Shown here: piece by piece, positions 51,643 to 63,840 of the stretch
How the letters are laid out: each line of letters opens with the position of its first letter
How positions within the stretch are numbered: position 1 is the stretch's first letter
The notes under the pieces: generated by a model
Databases searched by the model: none
The model's input: the letters and a program-made list of their open reading frames with translations, nothing else
What the model was told of the DNA's origin: nothing
Assembly (NCBI GenBank): GCA_963691705.1
Contig: OY829544.1
Location: 1,371,501-1,435,500 of the forward strand
DNA: 64,000 nucleotides
DNA from: Viola odorata
Lineage: Eukaryota; Streptophyta; Magnoliopsida; Malpighiales; Violaceae
Direction of reading: 5' to 3'
Translations under genes and position numbers: made by a program

Positions 51643-52046
51643 GAATCAGAGTTTTATTTTTTAATTTATACCTGGTTTATTTATAATTAAGAAGAAAACT
51701 AGGGGATATTTTTGTCCAAAAATGATTGAAGCCCAGCTTCCCGTGTTGCTCAGGAAGTGCTTCCAATGGCTGCTCCCAATCCCACCAGTGGCCATTCAGT
51801 GCAAAATTTATGAGGCAACCGGTAGAGCTTTTGGAAAAGCTCTATTGGAAATGTGTTTACCAAACACTTTTCTCAGCTTTGGGGTTGGGCAAAACACTTC
51901 TCCCCACCAAACCTCAACCCCAAACACTACCTAAGAATGGCGCGAGGGAGGAGGGTGAGCGAAATGAAAGGAGGAATTTCGTTTTTAGGTTTAGGTTTTT
52001 GGTAAAAAAAACCATCCAAAATAAAAGAGTCATGTAAAAATTTTGC

Positions 52047-52112
52047 GTGGGAGGGGATTCGAACCCCCTCCCTTTAGTTTAAAAAAAGAGGCTTTTAACC
52101 ACTGAAGCAAAG
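52047..52112 (-). other. tRNA-like remnant
   Basis: The minus strand has an A-box-like TTCAGTGGTTAAAAGC and a B-box GGTTCGAATCC inside a good T arm (GGGAGGGG..CCCCTCCC type). The acceptor and anticodon arms are not convincing. Likely a tRNA pseudogene or the head of a SINE, inside the hAT-like element. Confidence 0.4.
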
Positions 52113-52352
52113 GAAATATTTGTTAAATATTATATATATTAAAATTTATATATACCGGTTCTTCCGGTTCTACGGTTCGGTTTACTGATTTTGGTAGGAG
52201 TAGAACTGGAAAGAACCGGAAATTTCCGGTTCTGATACCAGTAGAACCGGACTGAACCGGAACTTTTCAATTCGGGCCGGTTCGGTGCAAAATGCTCCGG
52301 TTCCGGTTCAGTTTCCGGTTCAATCCGGTTTTTTTACACACCTATGTTTCAC

Positions 52353-53458
52353 TCGACATTGATATCCTTAGAACCTCAATGATTTGTGCTCTGCACCTAA
52401 TTGGCTTATACCTCGTAGTTGTTTACCTACTGGTAATCCGGTAAGCTGCCGGGTTATAGGGGTTTTGCATTGGTCAATTTGGGGGTAAGCGTAGAGATTG
52501 ATAACATGAGTTTTGACTCTTGATTTTCCACAAGACTGGAAAGTGTAGTGGACCAGGGCCTAAGTTTAATCCGTTGTTTGTGTTGGGCCATTCTATACCC
52601 TTTTAAGTTGGGCCATAACAGGCTTTGGTGTTTATTGAGGCAAAAATCTTTTCTGTAATCAGTCCATTAACAAAAGATTTTCTTATATCTATACTTCTGT
52701 TGTCTTTTAAGCCTTTTTTTTCTCCAAATATTGATCAGTTTTGATTTTATTTTAATCAAAATATAATTTCAATCTCGTACGCATGTTTCTTAAGTTTCTG
52801 CCGAAGACTTCCATACCAAACTTCTTGATCTTATAAGCATTTGAGTTTTGAAGAATTGGAGAATGATAAACCAATGAGTTTGTAGTATACTATAGTGATA
52901 TATTTTAACAGAACAGGAACAGATTAAATTTCAAGTTTGGAGGCCGGATGACTCACTGTTTGACCCAAAAAAAATTATACTTTTTTTCGAACGTACGTTA
53001 AAGATTAACGTACGTGCCTCTTTAATATGTGTGTCTAAAGTTAAAACGTCAGTTAAAAAAAAGGAAGAAGGAGATGATGAAATGGTTGTGCATAGCTGGT
53101 CACCAACACCTCTCCAACAAATGCTTCCAAATTTGTTTATGACGGGGCCACACACACAAATGCCATGATTGTTTTCTCACCTGATTTCCTTCTGTGCCAT
53201 AAGTGATGGCCATCTTCTTAATTTCGAAGCACCCAAAATGGGCCCTGTTATAAATGGAGGTGCCAATGCCTTTTGCATGTCAATTAGAACCAAAAAATAC
53301 AGTAATGTAATGCTGAATTTTTTTTACACATTTAGCTCAAAACACACGGACACGGCAAATAAAAAATTTGCTAGAAAAAGAACGTGTATATAAAAGTAAG
53401 TGTTTTATCGTATTATTATAATAGATTAACCCAAATGAAAAGTGAGCTTTGTTAGTCA
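52353..53458. other. Spacer with MITE-like hairpin
   Basis: The left part is the original continuation of the sequence left of 48071. A perfect 11-bp hairpin (ACGTACGTTAA at 52991-53001, TTAACGTACGT at 53005-53015) sits in a context like the core of the MITE at 2611, after an ACTTTTTTTCGA stretch. No gene. Confidence 0.45.
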
Positions 53459-54489
53459 CTACGGGTTTGTTTGGTGTTTCAGTTCTAGTCCGAAAAGTAT
53501 TGCGGCAAAAGTGTTGTGGCAAAAATACTTCTGGAAAAGCTAGTATGTTGTTTGGTAAATATTTTTTAAATGTGCTGTGGGAAACGAGAAGTTGTTTTTG
53601 GTGTTTGGTAAAACTATAAAAATGAAATAGTTTGAGTATAAAACCCATTTTTAAAAAATTAATAAAAATAGGAAAAGTGGATCTAAAATTACTTATCTTG
53701 AGATTTTATTGTGGTAATTTTTAATTTATTTTGTTCTATTATATAAAGTAAAAAAATGAAATTAAAATGAAAAAAAAAAAAAATAGGAGAGAGCGCAAAC
53801 GCAGCTGCGTTTGCCACTCCGCTCTTTTCCTGCAGTGAGGAAAGCACAAGATTGTGCTATGCATTCAACCCAGCTTTCCAAAAAACTCGTCTCAACCCAG
53901 GACGCCAAACACCTTTCAAGTGCTTTTGCAATCCAACCCAACCCAACCCAACCCAACCCAACCCTTAACCCCAACACTATCTAAGATAGTGTTTGGGGTT
54001 TGGGTTTGAGTTGGGTTGGGTTGGGTTGAGTTGCAAAAGCTGAAGAAAAGTGTTTGGGGTTAAGGGTTGGGTTGGGTTGCTGCGTTGAGAGCAATGCTTT
54101 GCCTTGTGCTTTCCTAATTGATCCAAAATACTGCAGTGGCAAACGCACTGCGTTTGCTCTCTCTTATTTTATTTTTTTTTAATTTCATTTTTTTACTTTA
54201 TATAATAGAACAAAATAAATTAAAAACTACCACAATAAAATCTCCATCTCAAGATAAGTAATTCTACATCCATTTTTCCTATTTTTATTAATGTATAAAA
54301 AATGGATTTTATACTCCAACTATTTCATTTTTATAGTTTTACCAAACACCAAAAATAATTTCTCGTTTCCCACAGCACTTTTAAGAAATGTTTACCAAAC
54401 AACATACTAGCTTTTTCAGAAGTACTTGTCACAGCACTTTTGCCACAGCACTTTTCGGACTAGAACCGAAACGTCAAACAGACCCTAAG
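53459..54489. mobile_element. 1.03 kb foldback of hAT-like family
   Basis: A near-complete inverted repeat centred at 53983 (CACTATCT-A-AGATAGTG), with arms of about 500 bp each. The left arm begins GGGTTTGTTTGGTG and TCTAGTCCGAAAAGT. The right arm ends with the complement (ACTTTTCGGACTAGA, CAAACAGACCCTAAG). Each arm looks like one unit of the family seen at 49021-51935, so two units joined tail to tail. Telomere-like ACCCA repeats lie near the centre. There is no coding capacity. Confidence 0.8.
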
Positions 54490-54861
54490 TTGGACTTGAA
54501 AGTTCTATACTTGACATTTCTTCTACCTTTGGTTTACCTACCCAACAACTTTACTGACAACCTATTAAGTATCATGCTGACAAATGCAAGGAACAAACCA
54601 ACCCAAAAGTTACACTCATCTAAACAGAATTTGCCATTCTGCTAATGTGAATAAAAGAAAAAGAAACATCTAATGGAAAACGAAATTTATATCATTTCAC
54701 CTCATAAGCATGCAGAAACAATTCATTGGAATATAAAGCAGAGAGGAGAAAAATAAAAATAAAAATTATTCCAACAATCACTTGTTTTCTTAGGAGTTTA
54801 AGCCGGAAAATCAACGATGAACATTGAATATAATGTTTTATTTTTTTTGTTGCTGCTGAGT
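54490..54861. other. 3' flank of CCoAOMT gene
   Basis: Probably the 3' UTR and downstream DNA of the minus-strand gene. Nothing else is seen. Confidence 0.5.
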
Positions 54862-56167
<1,306 letters not shown>

Positions 56168-58212
56168 TATCTCTTGGGTATGTTTTGTAATGTTACTTAG
56201 CAATTTTTTCCCTTCTCAGAATGATTGTTTGTTTTTTTTATTGATACAAGGAAAGCTGAGTTGGGTAAATGAGGGAGAAAGGAAAGAAGTATATATTGAG
56301 AATGGGAATCCGGTCTGAACCGGAGTGGTTGGTGGGTGAACCGCCCGCCAACCGGTCCGGGGTTGGTGAGTTCTTGGAATAGTTGCGTAGGGCCCACAAT
56401 TGTTGGTAAGGACCGCATGCCATGTTCTTGCGTCGCTCTCCAACTTTTTTATACAATTCCTAATTTTTTTTTAAAAAGAAATAGGGTAGAAATTCTTGAT
56501 TATTAAATTATTATTATTATTATTATTGATACTCAAAAAACGTGTAGCAATCAACCAAACCAAAAACTAATTTGGAGAATTAATCGATTAGCTCAAAGTT
56601 TTGTTAATACTTCAAATTCAGTTTGATTTTCAACAGTTAATTCATTGTAAAATAGATTAGTTTTTTTTCCAATTGTCTTGTTTTTTACATATTTAGGAGT
56701 GTAATTGCATATTACTCCCTCTAATTTTTATTAATTGACTTTCTGAAACAGAAACATTCAGTACCAAAAAATCAAGTAATGTGTACAGTAATATTTAGTA
56801 AAAAAATGACAGTTAATTGAAACCGGATGGAGTAGTAAATAATAATATCCATTTCCATTAGACTTTTTTTGTTTTGTTTACTAAAGGCAACTGCCTGGTG
56901 GGCTCTACTGCTTTTGGTGGAGGGAGAAGGTGGGTATGGGGTTAACCGGTGGCAAAGCCACCTCCATTGGCTATTTATTAATCAACAACTCTTTTGATCT
57001 TATTAGCTACTTCCGTTTGACCATTGAGCAACAATGATTGTATATTTGTATATATAAAGATTGAACTAACCCGTCTTTTGTTTAAAGATGTGAGTCTTTA
57101 ATGGAGTAGTACTGAATTCTAATGCTAATTTATCATTATCAGAATTTGAAAATGATATATTACTTTATACATTAGAATCGAATTAGGAATCATTTATTTA
57201 CGAGAGTATTGAATTACTAACACTAAACCTAATCCGGATCCAACTATTATTTGTCTGCAATCTCTTAAACAACACCTCTTTTGTACTTTCACTTCAAAGC
57301 TAAGTGCTTAGTAATCGATGCATATTAACTGCAGCCAGCAATATCAGTTACATCTTCTTCGCAATCAACTGACCATTAGCTACCGTGAAATGAGCACAAT
57401 AGAACTTTGTGCAATAAACATGGAAATGGGTAATTATTAAGATAATTTCTGTTATTTCAAGAAATGGAAATCATTGAAGGATGTTAAACAGAAGTAAGAA
57501 ATTGATCTGCAGAAGCAAGAACGCTATTCGGATTATGAATTGGTGATAGGTTTTGTTTCTTGAATAAAGCTTGATTCATTTTCTGAAACTAGATTATAGA
57601 AAGAAAGAAAAAAATTATTTACATGATTCTACTGTCACCTCACCAATCATTTCCATCCATTTTTCTTGACATAAAAGGCAAAGAACATTGAGATCTCTAC
57701 TGTCGCCTCACTAATCATTCGGCTGATAGTCAAAAAGCACAGCTTATTCTTTAAGAACACAAGCCGGGGGATATGCAGAAAGTAGAAACAACTAAAGTTT
57801 ACTCCAGCAGTTCAACTGATGCCTGGTAGAAGATGATACAAACTACATACTATAGCATTACTCAGTACACCACCAACCATAAGTAAAACTGTAAGCTGAA
57901 AAAACCCAGATGCTGAATTTCTTATGTTAATTGCAGAAGATAATGAACTTTTGCACATCATAATTTGGTGGTAAAGATTCGATTTCAAAAGAATTACATT
58001 ACTTTTCCTATCAAAACCCTCTTCTGCCAACCTCATAAATGTTGAAGGCAGACAGAACTCTAGTTTTCAAAGTGTTAGTAAACAATCAATTCACAATGAA
58101 TTTTCTCATAGACTATAGGAAAAAAAATCCTCAATTACTAACCTCGAAATTTGTTAATTCACCACCTCTTCTCACAATCCACAGTTAGCAATTTACCAAA
58201 CACAATAGAACC
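56168..58212. other. CCoAOMT upstream region and ALP1-like 3' flank
   Basis: No further gene recognised. The CCoAOMT promoter should lie in 56168-56700, and a C-rich ACCGGTCCGG-type segment occurs at 56340-56360. An ATT microsatellite is at about 56504-56527, and a small MITE is listed separately. Confidence 0.45.
56715..56832. mobile_element. Small Stowaway-like MITE, 118 bp
   Basis: Starts CTCCCTCTAATTTTTATTAA and ends with the complementary TTAATTGAAACCGGATGGAG, with TA on both sides. The arms pair over most of about 30 bp. Confidence 0.6.
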
Positions 58213-59529
58213 TCAAAAATTTTGAAACTCTGCCAGTCTTACGGCCAATGCCCTTCTTATGTCAGAAGCATCCCCTTCAACCAAGCTCTCCACCATTCTA
58301 GCATCTCTACTATACTGAGATCTTTGTTGTTCACAATAAGAATAATCCTCCACATCAAACAAAGCAGAATCATCCTCCCTCATTAGCAAAACATTATGCA
58401 GAATCGAACAAGCCCCAATAAAACCAACAGCAGTCTTGAAACCTTCTTCAATTGGTTTACTCAAAACTCCCCAATTCTTCAAACTACTGATCGTTTTAAC
58501 ACCAGAAACGCGCACCAAATCACTTGCCTCGTTGAATTTCTCCTCGTACGGTCCCGGCACAACAACATTACTAAATGGCACCATCAACCAAGGAAGCAAT
58601 GGATATCCTCCATCCCCAATTAGGTACTGATTTAAAGGCAACCCATCAACACTAACCGACATCGAGTTCAGTAACTTCCCTCCTTCAATGTCATTATACA
58701 AAGTTGTTGACTTCAGTATTCTAGAATCACCATACTCACCTGGAAAACCTGCAACAACATTCAAAATCCTTGAAGAAGAGTCCACAACAATTTGAACAGC
58801 AATGCTATCTTCAAAGTTGTTGTCTTTTTTAACAATCTTGAACCTAGCACAAGTTATCACCCCACAACAATTTGGCAATCCAGTCAGATCCTCAATGTCC
58901 TTCGATACAGAATCAAGTTCCGCAGGAGAAGGAAAAGCTGCCCAAAATCGAAAATTGGTGCACAAAACACGGCACAACTGCTTGGTGCAGAACCGGGTCG
59001 CTGACTCGGTAACACCGAATCGTTGAGCGATGTCAGAGTAATTTGACCCTGTGGCTAACCTAAACAGGCCAATACCAAGCCGGAGCTCGGCCGATAAATT
59101 TAGCGGCGCCCCAATTGGATCACGGCATTCTAATAATGGTTCAAGCAAACCGGTGAGCCATTCAAAGGTCGAGGAGCTCATTTTGAAGCAGGTTTTGAAC
59201 GAGTCAGGGTTTCGAACGACTCGCATCAACTCAGTGAGTCGAGATCCGAGCTGGTTGTCTCTGCCTTCTTGGGTCGGGTCAGAATCAGGTTCTGTTAAAT
59301 GGGTCCTCTTCCGTTTCTTGGAACTCGTTAGAAGAGAGAAGGAAGCGGCGATTTCTTGTGACAAAAGGATATGGTGGATGAGATTTCCATAGAAACTGGA
59401 ATTGAAATCCTGGGAATTGGAATCGAGAGAAAGGAGAGGAGCAGGGGAAGAAGGGTGGAGAGCTAGTAGGAGAAGGGTTAGTTCAGAAACAAGAGTGGAC
59501 AACAAAGCTGCCAATTTCTTGGATTCCAT
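58213..59529 (-). CDS. ALP1-like protein derived from a Harbinger transposase (HARBI1 type)
   Basis: Intronless 438-residue protein from MESKKLAALLSTLVSEL. The frame is open to a Met at 59655, but the inner Met matches the start I know for plant ALP1-like proteins. It has a leucine-rich N-terminus, a KKRKRTH basic patch, and the HARBI1 core with a helix-turn-helix (YSDIAQRFGVTESATRFC) and the DDE region. The first catalytic Asp site reads CGVITCARF where active transposases have an Asp, so nuclease activity is probably lost. Later positions GDSRILKST and LIGDGGYPLLPWLM remain. In Arabidopsis the domesticated ALP1 opposes Polycomb silencing through PRC2. No terminal inverted repeats were found around it, in line with domestication. 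Confidence 0.85.
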   Translation of the reverse strand: MESKKLAALLSTLVSELTLLLLALHPSSPAPLLSLDSNSQDFNSSFYGNLIHHILLSQEIAASFSLLTSSKKRKRTHLTEPDSDPTQEGRDNQLGSRLTELMRVVRNPDSFKTCFKMSSSTFEWLTGLLEPLLECRDPIGAPLNLSAELRLGIGLFRLATGSNYSDIAQRFGVTESATRFCTKQLCRVLCTNFRFWAAFPSPAELDSVSKDIEDLTGLPNCCGVITCARFKIVKKDNNFEDSIAVQIVVDSSSRILNVVAGFPGEYGDSRILKSTTLYNDIEGGKLLNSMSVSVDGLPLNQYLIGDGGYPLLPWLMVPFSNVVVPGPYEEKFNEASDLVRVSGVKTISSLKNWGVLSKPIEEGFKTAVGFIGACSILHNVLLMREDDSALFDVEDYSYCEQQRSQYSRDARMVESLVEGDASDIRRALAVRLAEFQNF

Positions 59530-62003
59530 CTCTTTTTTCTGAAGTTGCAGAGAAGGGATCTTCTTGATTGGGATTTGGGTTTCTCGGGAATCACTAATTC
59601 CTCCTGTTGGGTTGGAATTGGAATCTGGGAGATGGGAGAGATTAGAGAAGTACACCTGGCCAATGTGGTCATGGGGTAAGAGGTTTTGTCTATGAAATGG
59701 AAGTTTCCCTTACGGGCACGTGAGTAAATTTGCCTTTTATGGGAAATTTGGAAATTTCATTGGTCGTAACTGCATTAGCACAAAAACACCATTAACCACT
59801 CGAAAATATATTTGAATCTTATTTTTGTCTATTTAAAAAATAAAAATATAATAGTTACTTTTTTTTTAATTGGAACAAAAAGTACAATGATAAATTGACG
59901 GAGCACTAAGAGTAATAATAATTATATTAGAAAAATTACTAAATTTATATTAAAAGAATCACTTACGATTAAAGTTAAAGATATTAATTTCTTATAAAAA
60001 AAAAATGAAGTGAGTAGGAGGGTAGGCCATTCCTACTTTGGAGTTTGGAACAAAAGATATTATGGTGTTGATGATTTGATTCCATTGTTCCAAAGAGTGC
60101 ATCCAATCCTTTTCAGATTTGGAGTATTGTGCGGTTGTGATTCCAATTAAAGTAGGACGAGTAGTGTGTATTGGCTATAACATTGAAATCTACAAATTAA
60201 CTAGAAAGATAATTTTCATTAACTATATAACGTATGTAGGAAATGTCATACCATAAATATTCTAAATCGTTGGATTATATATAATGGTACAAAAAAATTA
60301 TGTCTGAATAAAATATAAAAAATATAGTTTTCTTAATATGAATACCTGTTTTCCTATTTTTTATTTCACTTTTTCCTGTATTTATATAAATTATTTACCA
60401 AAATTTTAAATCTTTTCTCGAAAAATAATCACATTTACATCTTTTTCCCATTTTCGCTATTTATATAAATTCTATGATTGTAGTAGTTTTAGGCCAGGAC
60501 ATTGTACAGGCCCAGGCCCAGGCCCAGCTTCTCACTATACCAAGCCTTCCTTGAGATCTACATAAGTTAGTTTGGGCCTTAACTAACTTCCGTTGTTTCT
60601 CTCCGGTTGAACTATCGAATCACTAATTCAAGAGTAGAACAATTGGTTGTGGCAATCGGTTTTGATAACTTCATTTACAATATTGTACATTTTTCAATAT
60701 CTATCTACAAACTGTGGAATACTCTTAATTCCACTCAAATATATATAATCACTATTTTAAATTAGCTATTTCCTATTATATCCTAATTTCAACTAGTTAA
60801 TTAGTAGTAGATTCTTTTGCTTAACCAAGTACAAAATGAAAATACTTGGAGAAATTTTTGGCCCTTATACTTATAAATTGTTGCCAAGGTGAGCCCTAAT
60901 CAATAGTTTTACCCAATTAGGCTATTCTTTTTTTCTTCTTTCTTTTGCATATAAATATATAGCAATATAAATTAGGAGACTCGAACTCAAAGCATTATCT
61001 TCTTTACTTTATAGAAAGTACAATTGAGCTATCTCCTCGTTAATATTTTTTTTCTAATCAGTATAATTTATTTTAATATAATCGTACGTTAAGTTTAATT
61101 TTAACCAAATGATGAGATGTAATTTATTTAAATTGACGAATAAATGAGCTACAGCTATCGTGCTCACGTGCGCCGTTATTTCTAAAATAAAAAGGGAATA
61201 GTAGGCTACTAAATATTAGTGTGGAAAATGAAATTAAGATAATTTTTTTGCAAAGAACATAACATTTATAAAATCTAATTGGAAAGATAACAATTGAGAA
61301 TTACTTTACCATACAACAGAAGTTAGCAATCATTTTCAGAAAAAGAAAGAAAGATCGAAGAAGCTAGCAAAAGAGAGGTCAAGGATATTTATTGATTGTT
61401 GATTTGGTCAAGGTCAAGACTGTTGAATACATTGAAAAATTGAGATTTAATTTCCAAAAAGAGGTTAGTTGAAAATAAAAATAAAACATTTTTTTTCCAA
61501 AATAGGCAATGGCATTCTAGTATTTTTAGAGAATATAATAATTCTACTAGTCATCATTTTCAATTGATCGTCATGAGACTTCTAAGGACCATTTCTTTCA
61601 ATATAATTTGCTTCTCTACACTCAAACTCGAGATTTGTGTGAGAAATGAACAATTAGCCTCTCATAACTATAGCTAGGCTAAGCATATGGTTGTGCCAGG
61701 TGGGGTCATGATTGGAGTGAGTGGGACCACAAGAAAAGAGGAGAGAAATGTTGGTGTGTATTTTGGAGCAACGCGGCTAAGCTTATGTTTTCCGTTTTTG
61801 TTTTGGAGCACAGTAACGGCATTGCCTTATGATTGTATTTTGGCATTTCTTCCTTCGCCGCCCTAACCTCTCCCCTTTTAAACCCCTTCTTCCTCTCTCC
61901 TTTCCCTTCTAGCCAAAATCTTCTTCTCCTTTTGCAATATTTCTCTCTTTATTATCTTTCTATTTTGTTTATTTTGTTTATTTTGATTTGATATAAGTAA
62001 TTA
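59530..62003. other. AT-rich intergenic region before bHLH gene
   Basis: About 2.5 kb, mostly AT-rich. It contains a GGCCCAGGCCCAGGCCCAG repeat near 60510 (site II-like) and a tRNA-like remnant at 60974-61037. The last 250 bp, with a pyrimidine-rich stretch at 61860-61940, should be the promoter and leader of the bHLH gene. Confidence 0.45.
60974..61037 (-). other. tRNA-like or SINE-like remnant
   Basis: The minus strand begins GGAGATAGCTCAATTGTAC (A-box-like) and ends GAGTTCGAGTCTCC (B-box). The flanking GGAG/CTCC could pair, but the anticodon arm is weak. Most likely a SINE head or tRNA pseudogene. Confidence 0.4.
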
Positions 62004-63840
62004 ATGTCTAATGAAGGAGGAGGAGCGAACGAGAGTTTCTCGTGGGAGGATCATATATGGGGGTTATCGAATTCGGATAATTCGATTGGTCAGACAAATC
62101 ATAAGAAGCAATCATTGTCAGACAAAAAAGATCAAGAACTAGAGAACGGTGCGAACCGAAAAAGAAAACGAGAAGAGATAAATAACAAGGGTAAGAGTAA
62201 AGAAAGTGATGGTGATGATCAGGAATGGAAAGAAGGAAAAGGAGTTGGTGAATCAGATCATGAGATACATATATGGACTGAGAGGGAAAGAAGAAAGAAG
62301 ATGAGGAACATGTTCTCTAATCTCCATGCTTTGCTTCCTCAACTTCCTCCTAAGGTAAAAAAAAACACAAAAATAACTAATTACAATACATAGATTATAG
62401 TGAAATCATTGTATATAATAGTAATTATAATTAATTTTAAGCCTCTTTTAACAATTATCGTGCAATTTTTTCCTCTTTTTTTTCTTTTTTGGGTGTACAT
62501 ATATAATCTTGTGCTCTTTCATATGTGTTTGAGTGAGTTTTTGGAGACTATAAAAAGTAAATACTAAATACCATATCTTTTTGTGTTCACTTTTTTTTCT
62601 TCTTCTTCTTCTTAGAAAATCAATTCAATTCCGTTCGAGCAGTTAAAGATATGGGTATGTGTGGCCATTTGGCCCATTTCTCATGTAGCATCATTTTTTC
62701 TTCATTCGTTATCTTGATTTTTCCTTCTATTAATCGATATCTCTATTGGAAGAACAGAACTATGATCAATCTTTTAAAACGACTATCATTTTTAAAGCAT
62801 CTCTCACAATTTATTTCGATCCACACTATAATGATATATTCTAGTAGTTTTTTTTATAAAAGAAATGTTTTTTCAACTCAATTTTCGTCTCACGATCCAA
62901 GTTTTTGAGGTGCGTTTCCACATATAAATAGTTGTAAGTGATAAAATTTAAACCAAGAAAAAAGCGGCTGCTTGTCTTCATTAAATTCTAAAAGATGGGT
63001 CATACATAAAAAGTAGAGCATTTAATCTAGCAATTAACATTTAGTCTTCCTGCATTTAGGGTGCCATTTCTGGTAGATAATTTTTTTCTTGGTCCACTAC
63101 ATTTGGAACAGTTCACTTATCCCAATTAAACATTTGAACAATTAAATAATTTATCCAACATAATGCTTATAAATAGATTTAAGTTAGAACTTTTGTTTGA
63201 TATATATAGAAATGTAAATAAAGATACTTGAACTCAAGACATTACCCTTCCTAATTTTGTCTCCACTTCGACTTGACTGATCCTCCTGTTTTCTTGCTTG
63301 ATTTTTGGTATATATATATATATACAGGCTGACAAGTCGACCATTGTAAATGAAGCAGTGAACTACATCAAAACCCTAGAGCACACTCTCCAAAACCTGA
63401 AAAAACAAAAGTTAGAGAAGCTACAAGGAGCTATCAATTGCACCACCTATGGCGGTCCATCATCCACCAGCAACAATATCATCAACCCACCATCACAAAA
63501 TTACCTAAACGAAAACTCATCCACCACAACTAGGGAAGCATTCGTAGCCGACAGAGTTTCTTCCAGTACTAGTTCTGATCTTATAACCGCGCCAAAAATG
63601 ATTTCTTCAAGTAGTTCTGTGGATCCAATGAATAGAAATCCAATTCTCTTCCAAACATGGACATCTTCTAATGTGGTGTTGAACATTTGTGGTGATAATG
63701 CACAAATTAGTGTTTGCTCTCCGAAGAAGCAAGGCATGTTCAGTACCATCTGCTATGTTCTTGAGAAACACAATGTAGAGGTCCTCTCTGCTCATGTCTC
63801 CTCCGATTCCAATCGCTCCATGTACATGATCCAAGCTCAT
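62004..63840 (+). CDS. bHLH transcription factor, bHLH95/ZHOUPI-like (3' end beyond window)
   Basis: Exons 62004-62354 and 63328-63840 are in frame (117 and 171 codons), the second ending at a GTAAGT donor, so at least one more exon lies near or beyond the right edge. The N-terminus has an FSWEDHIWG motif and an RKRKREE nuclear signal. The basic region [13 protein letters not shown] carries His89, Glu93 and Arg97, the E-box/G-box contacts, so DNA binding is expected. The intron falls in the loop after LPQLPPK, and helix 2 is [23 protein letters not shown]-terminal ACT-like fold ([19 protein letters not shown]) follows. This resembles bHLH95/RGE1/ZHOUPI, an endosperm regulator in Arabidopsis, but related clade members are possible. 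Confidence 0.8.

Larger units (their letters stand above)
49021..51935. mobile_element. Nested hAT-like element carrying an ERD15-like gene
   Basis: The left end (CTAAGGGTCTGTTTGG, then TCCGAAAAGTGCTGTG, GTTTGGTAAACA and GTGCTGTGGGAAA) and right end (CCAAACACTACCTAAG) belong to the same family as the foldback at 53459-54489. The inverted terminal similarity is 12 of 16. Between them lie AT-rich DNA, the ERD15-like gene and its promoter. No clean 8-bp target duplication was found, so two separate elements flanking the gene remain possible. No transposase is seen. Confidence 0.5.
48079..52344. mobile_element. hAT-like element, 4.27 kb, with host-gene cargo
   Basis: Flanked by an exact 8-bp direct repeat TGTTTCAC (48071-48078 and 52345-52352), the target-duplication length of hAT elements. 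The ends are TAGGGGTGTAA on the left and the complement of TTACACACCTA on the right, an 11-bp inverted repeat with one mismatch. Both subterminal regions are dense in CCGGTT/AACCGG repeats (48089-48200 and 52155-52330), as transposase-binding arrays often are. No transposase was found, so it is non-autonomous. Inside lie a DUF1997 exon fragment, a nested element with an ERD15-like gene, and a tRNA-like remnant. The duplication and matching ends show directly that the whole segment behaves as one insertion. Confidence 0.75.

Noticed and set aside
52047..52112. Functional tRNA gene
   Set aside because: Only the A-box and T arm are convincing; acceptor and anticodon arms do not pair. Contrast with the clean tRNA-Ile at 42723-42796.
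53935..54080. Interstitial telomeric repeat
   Set aside because: The units are ACCCA/TGGGT, not the plant telomere TTTAGGG, and they lie at the foldback centre as part of the element.
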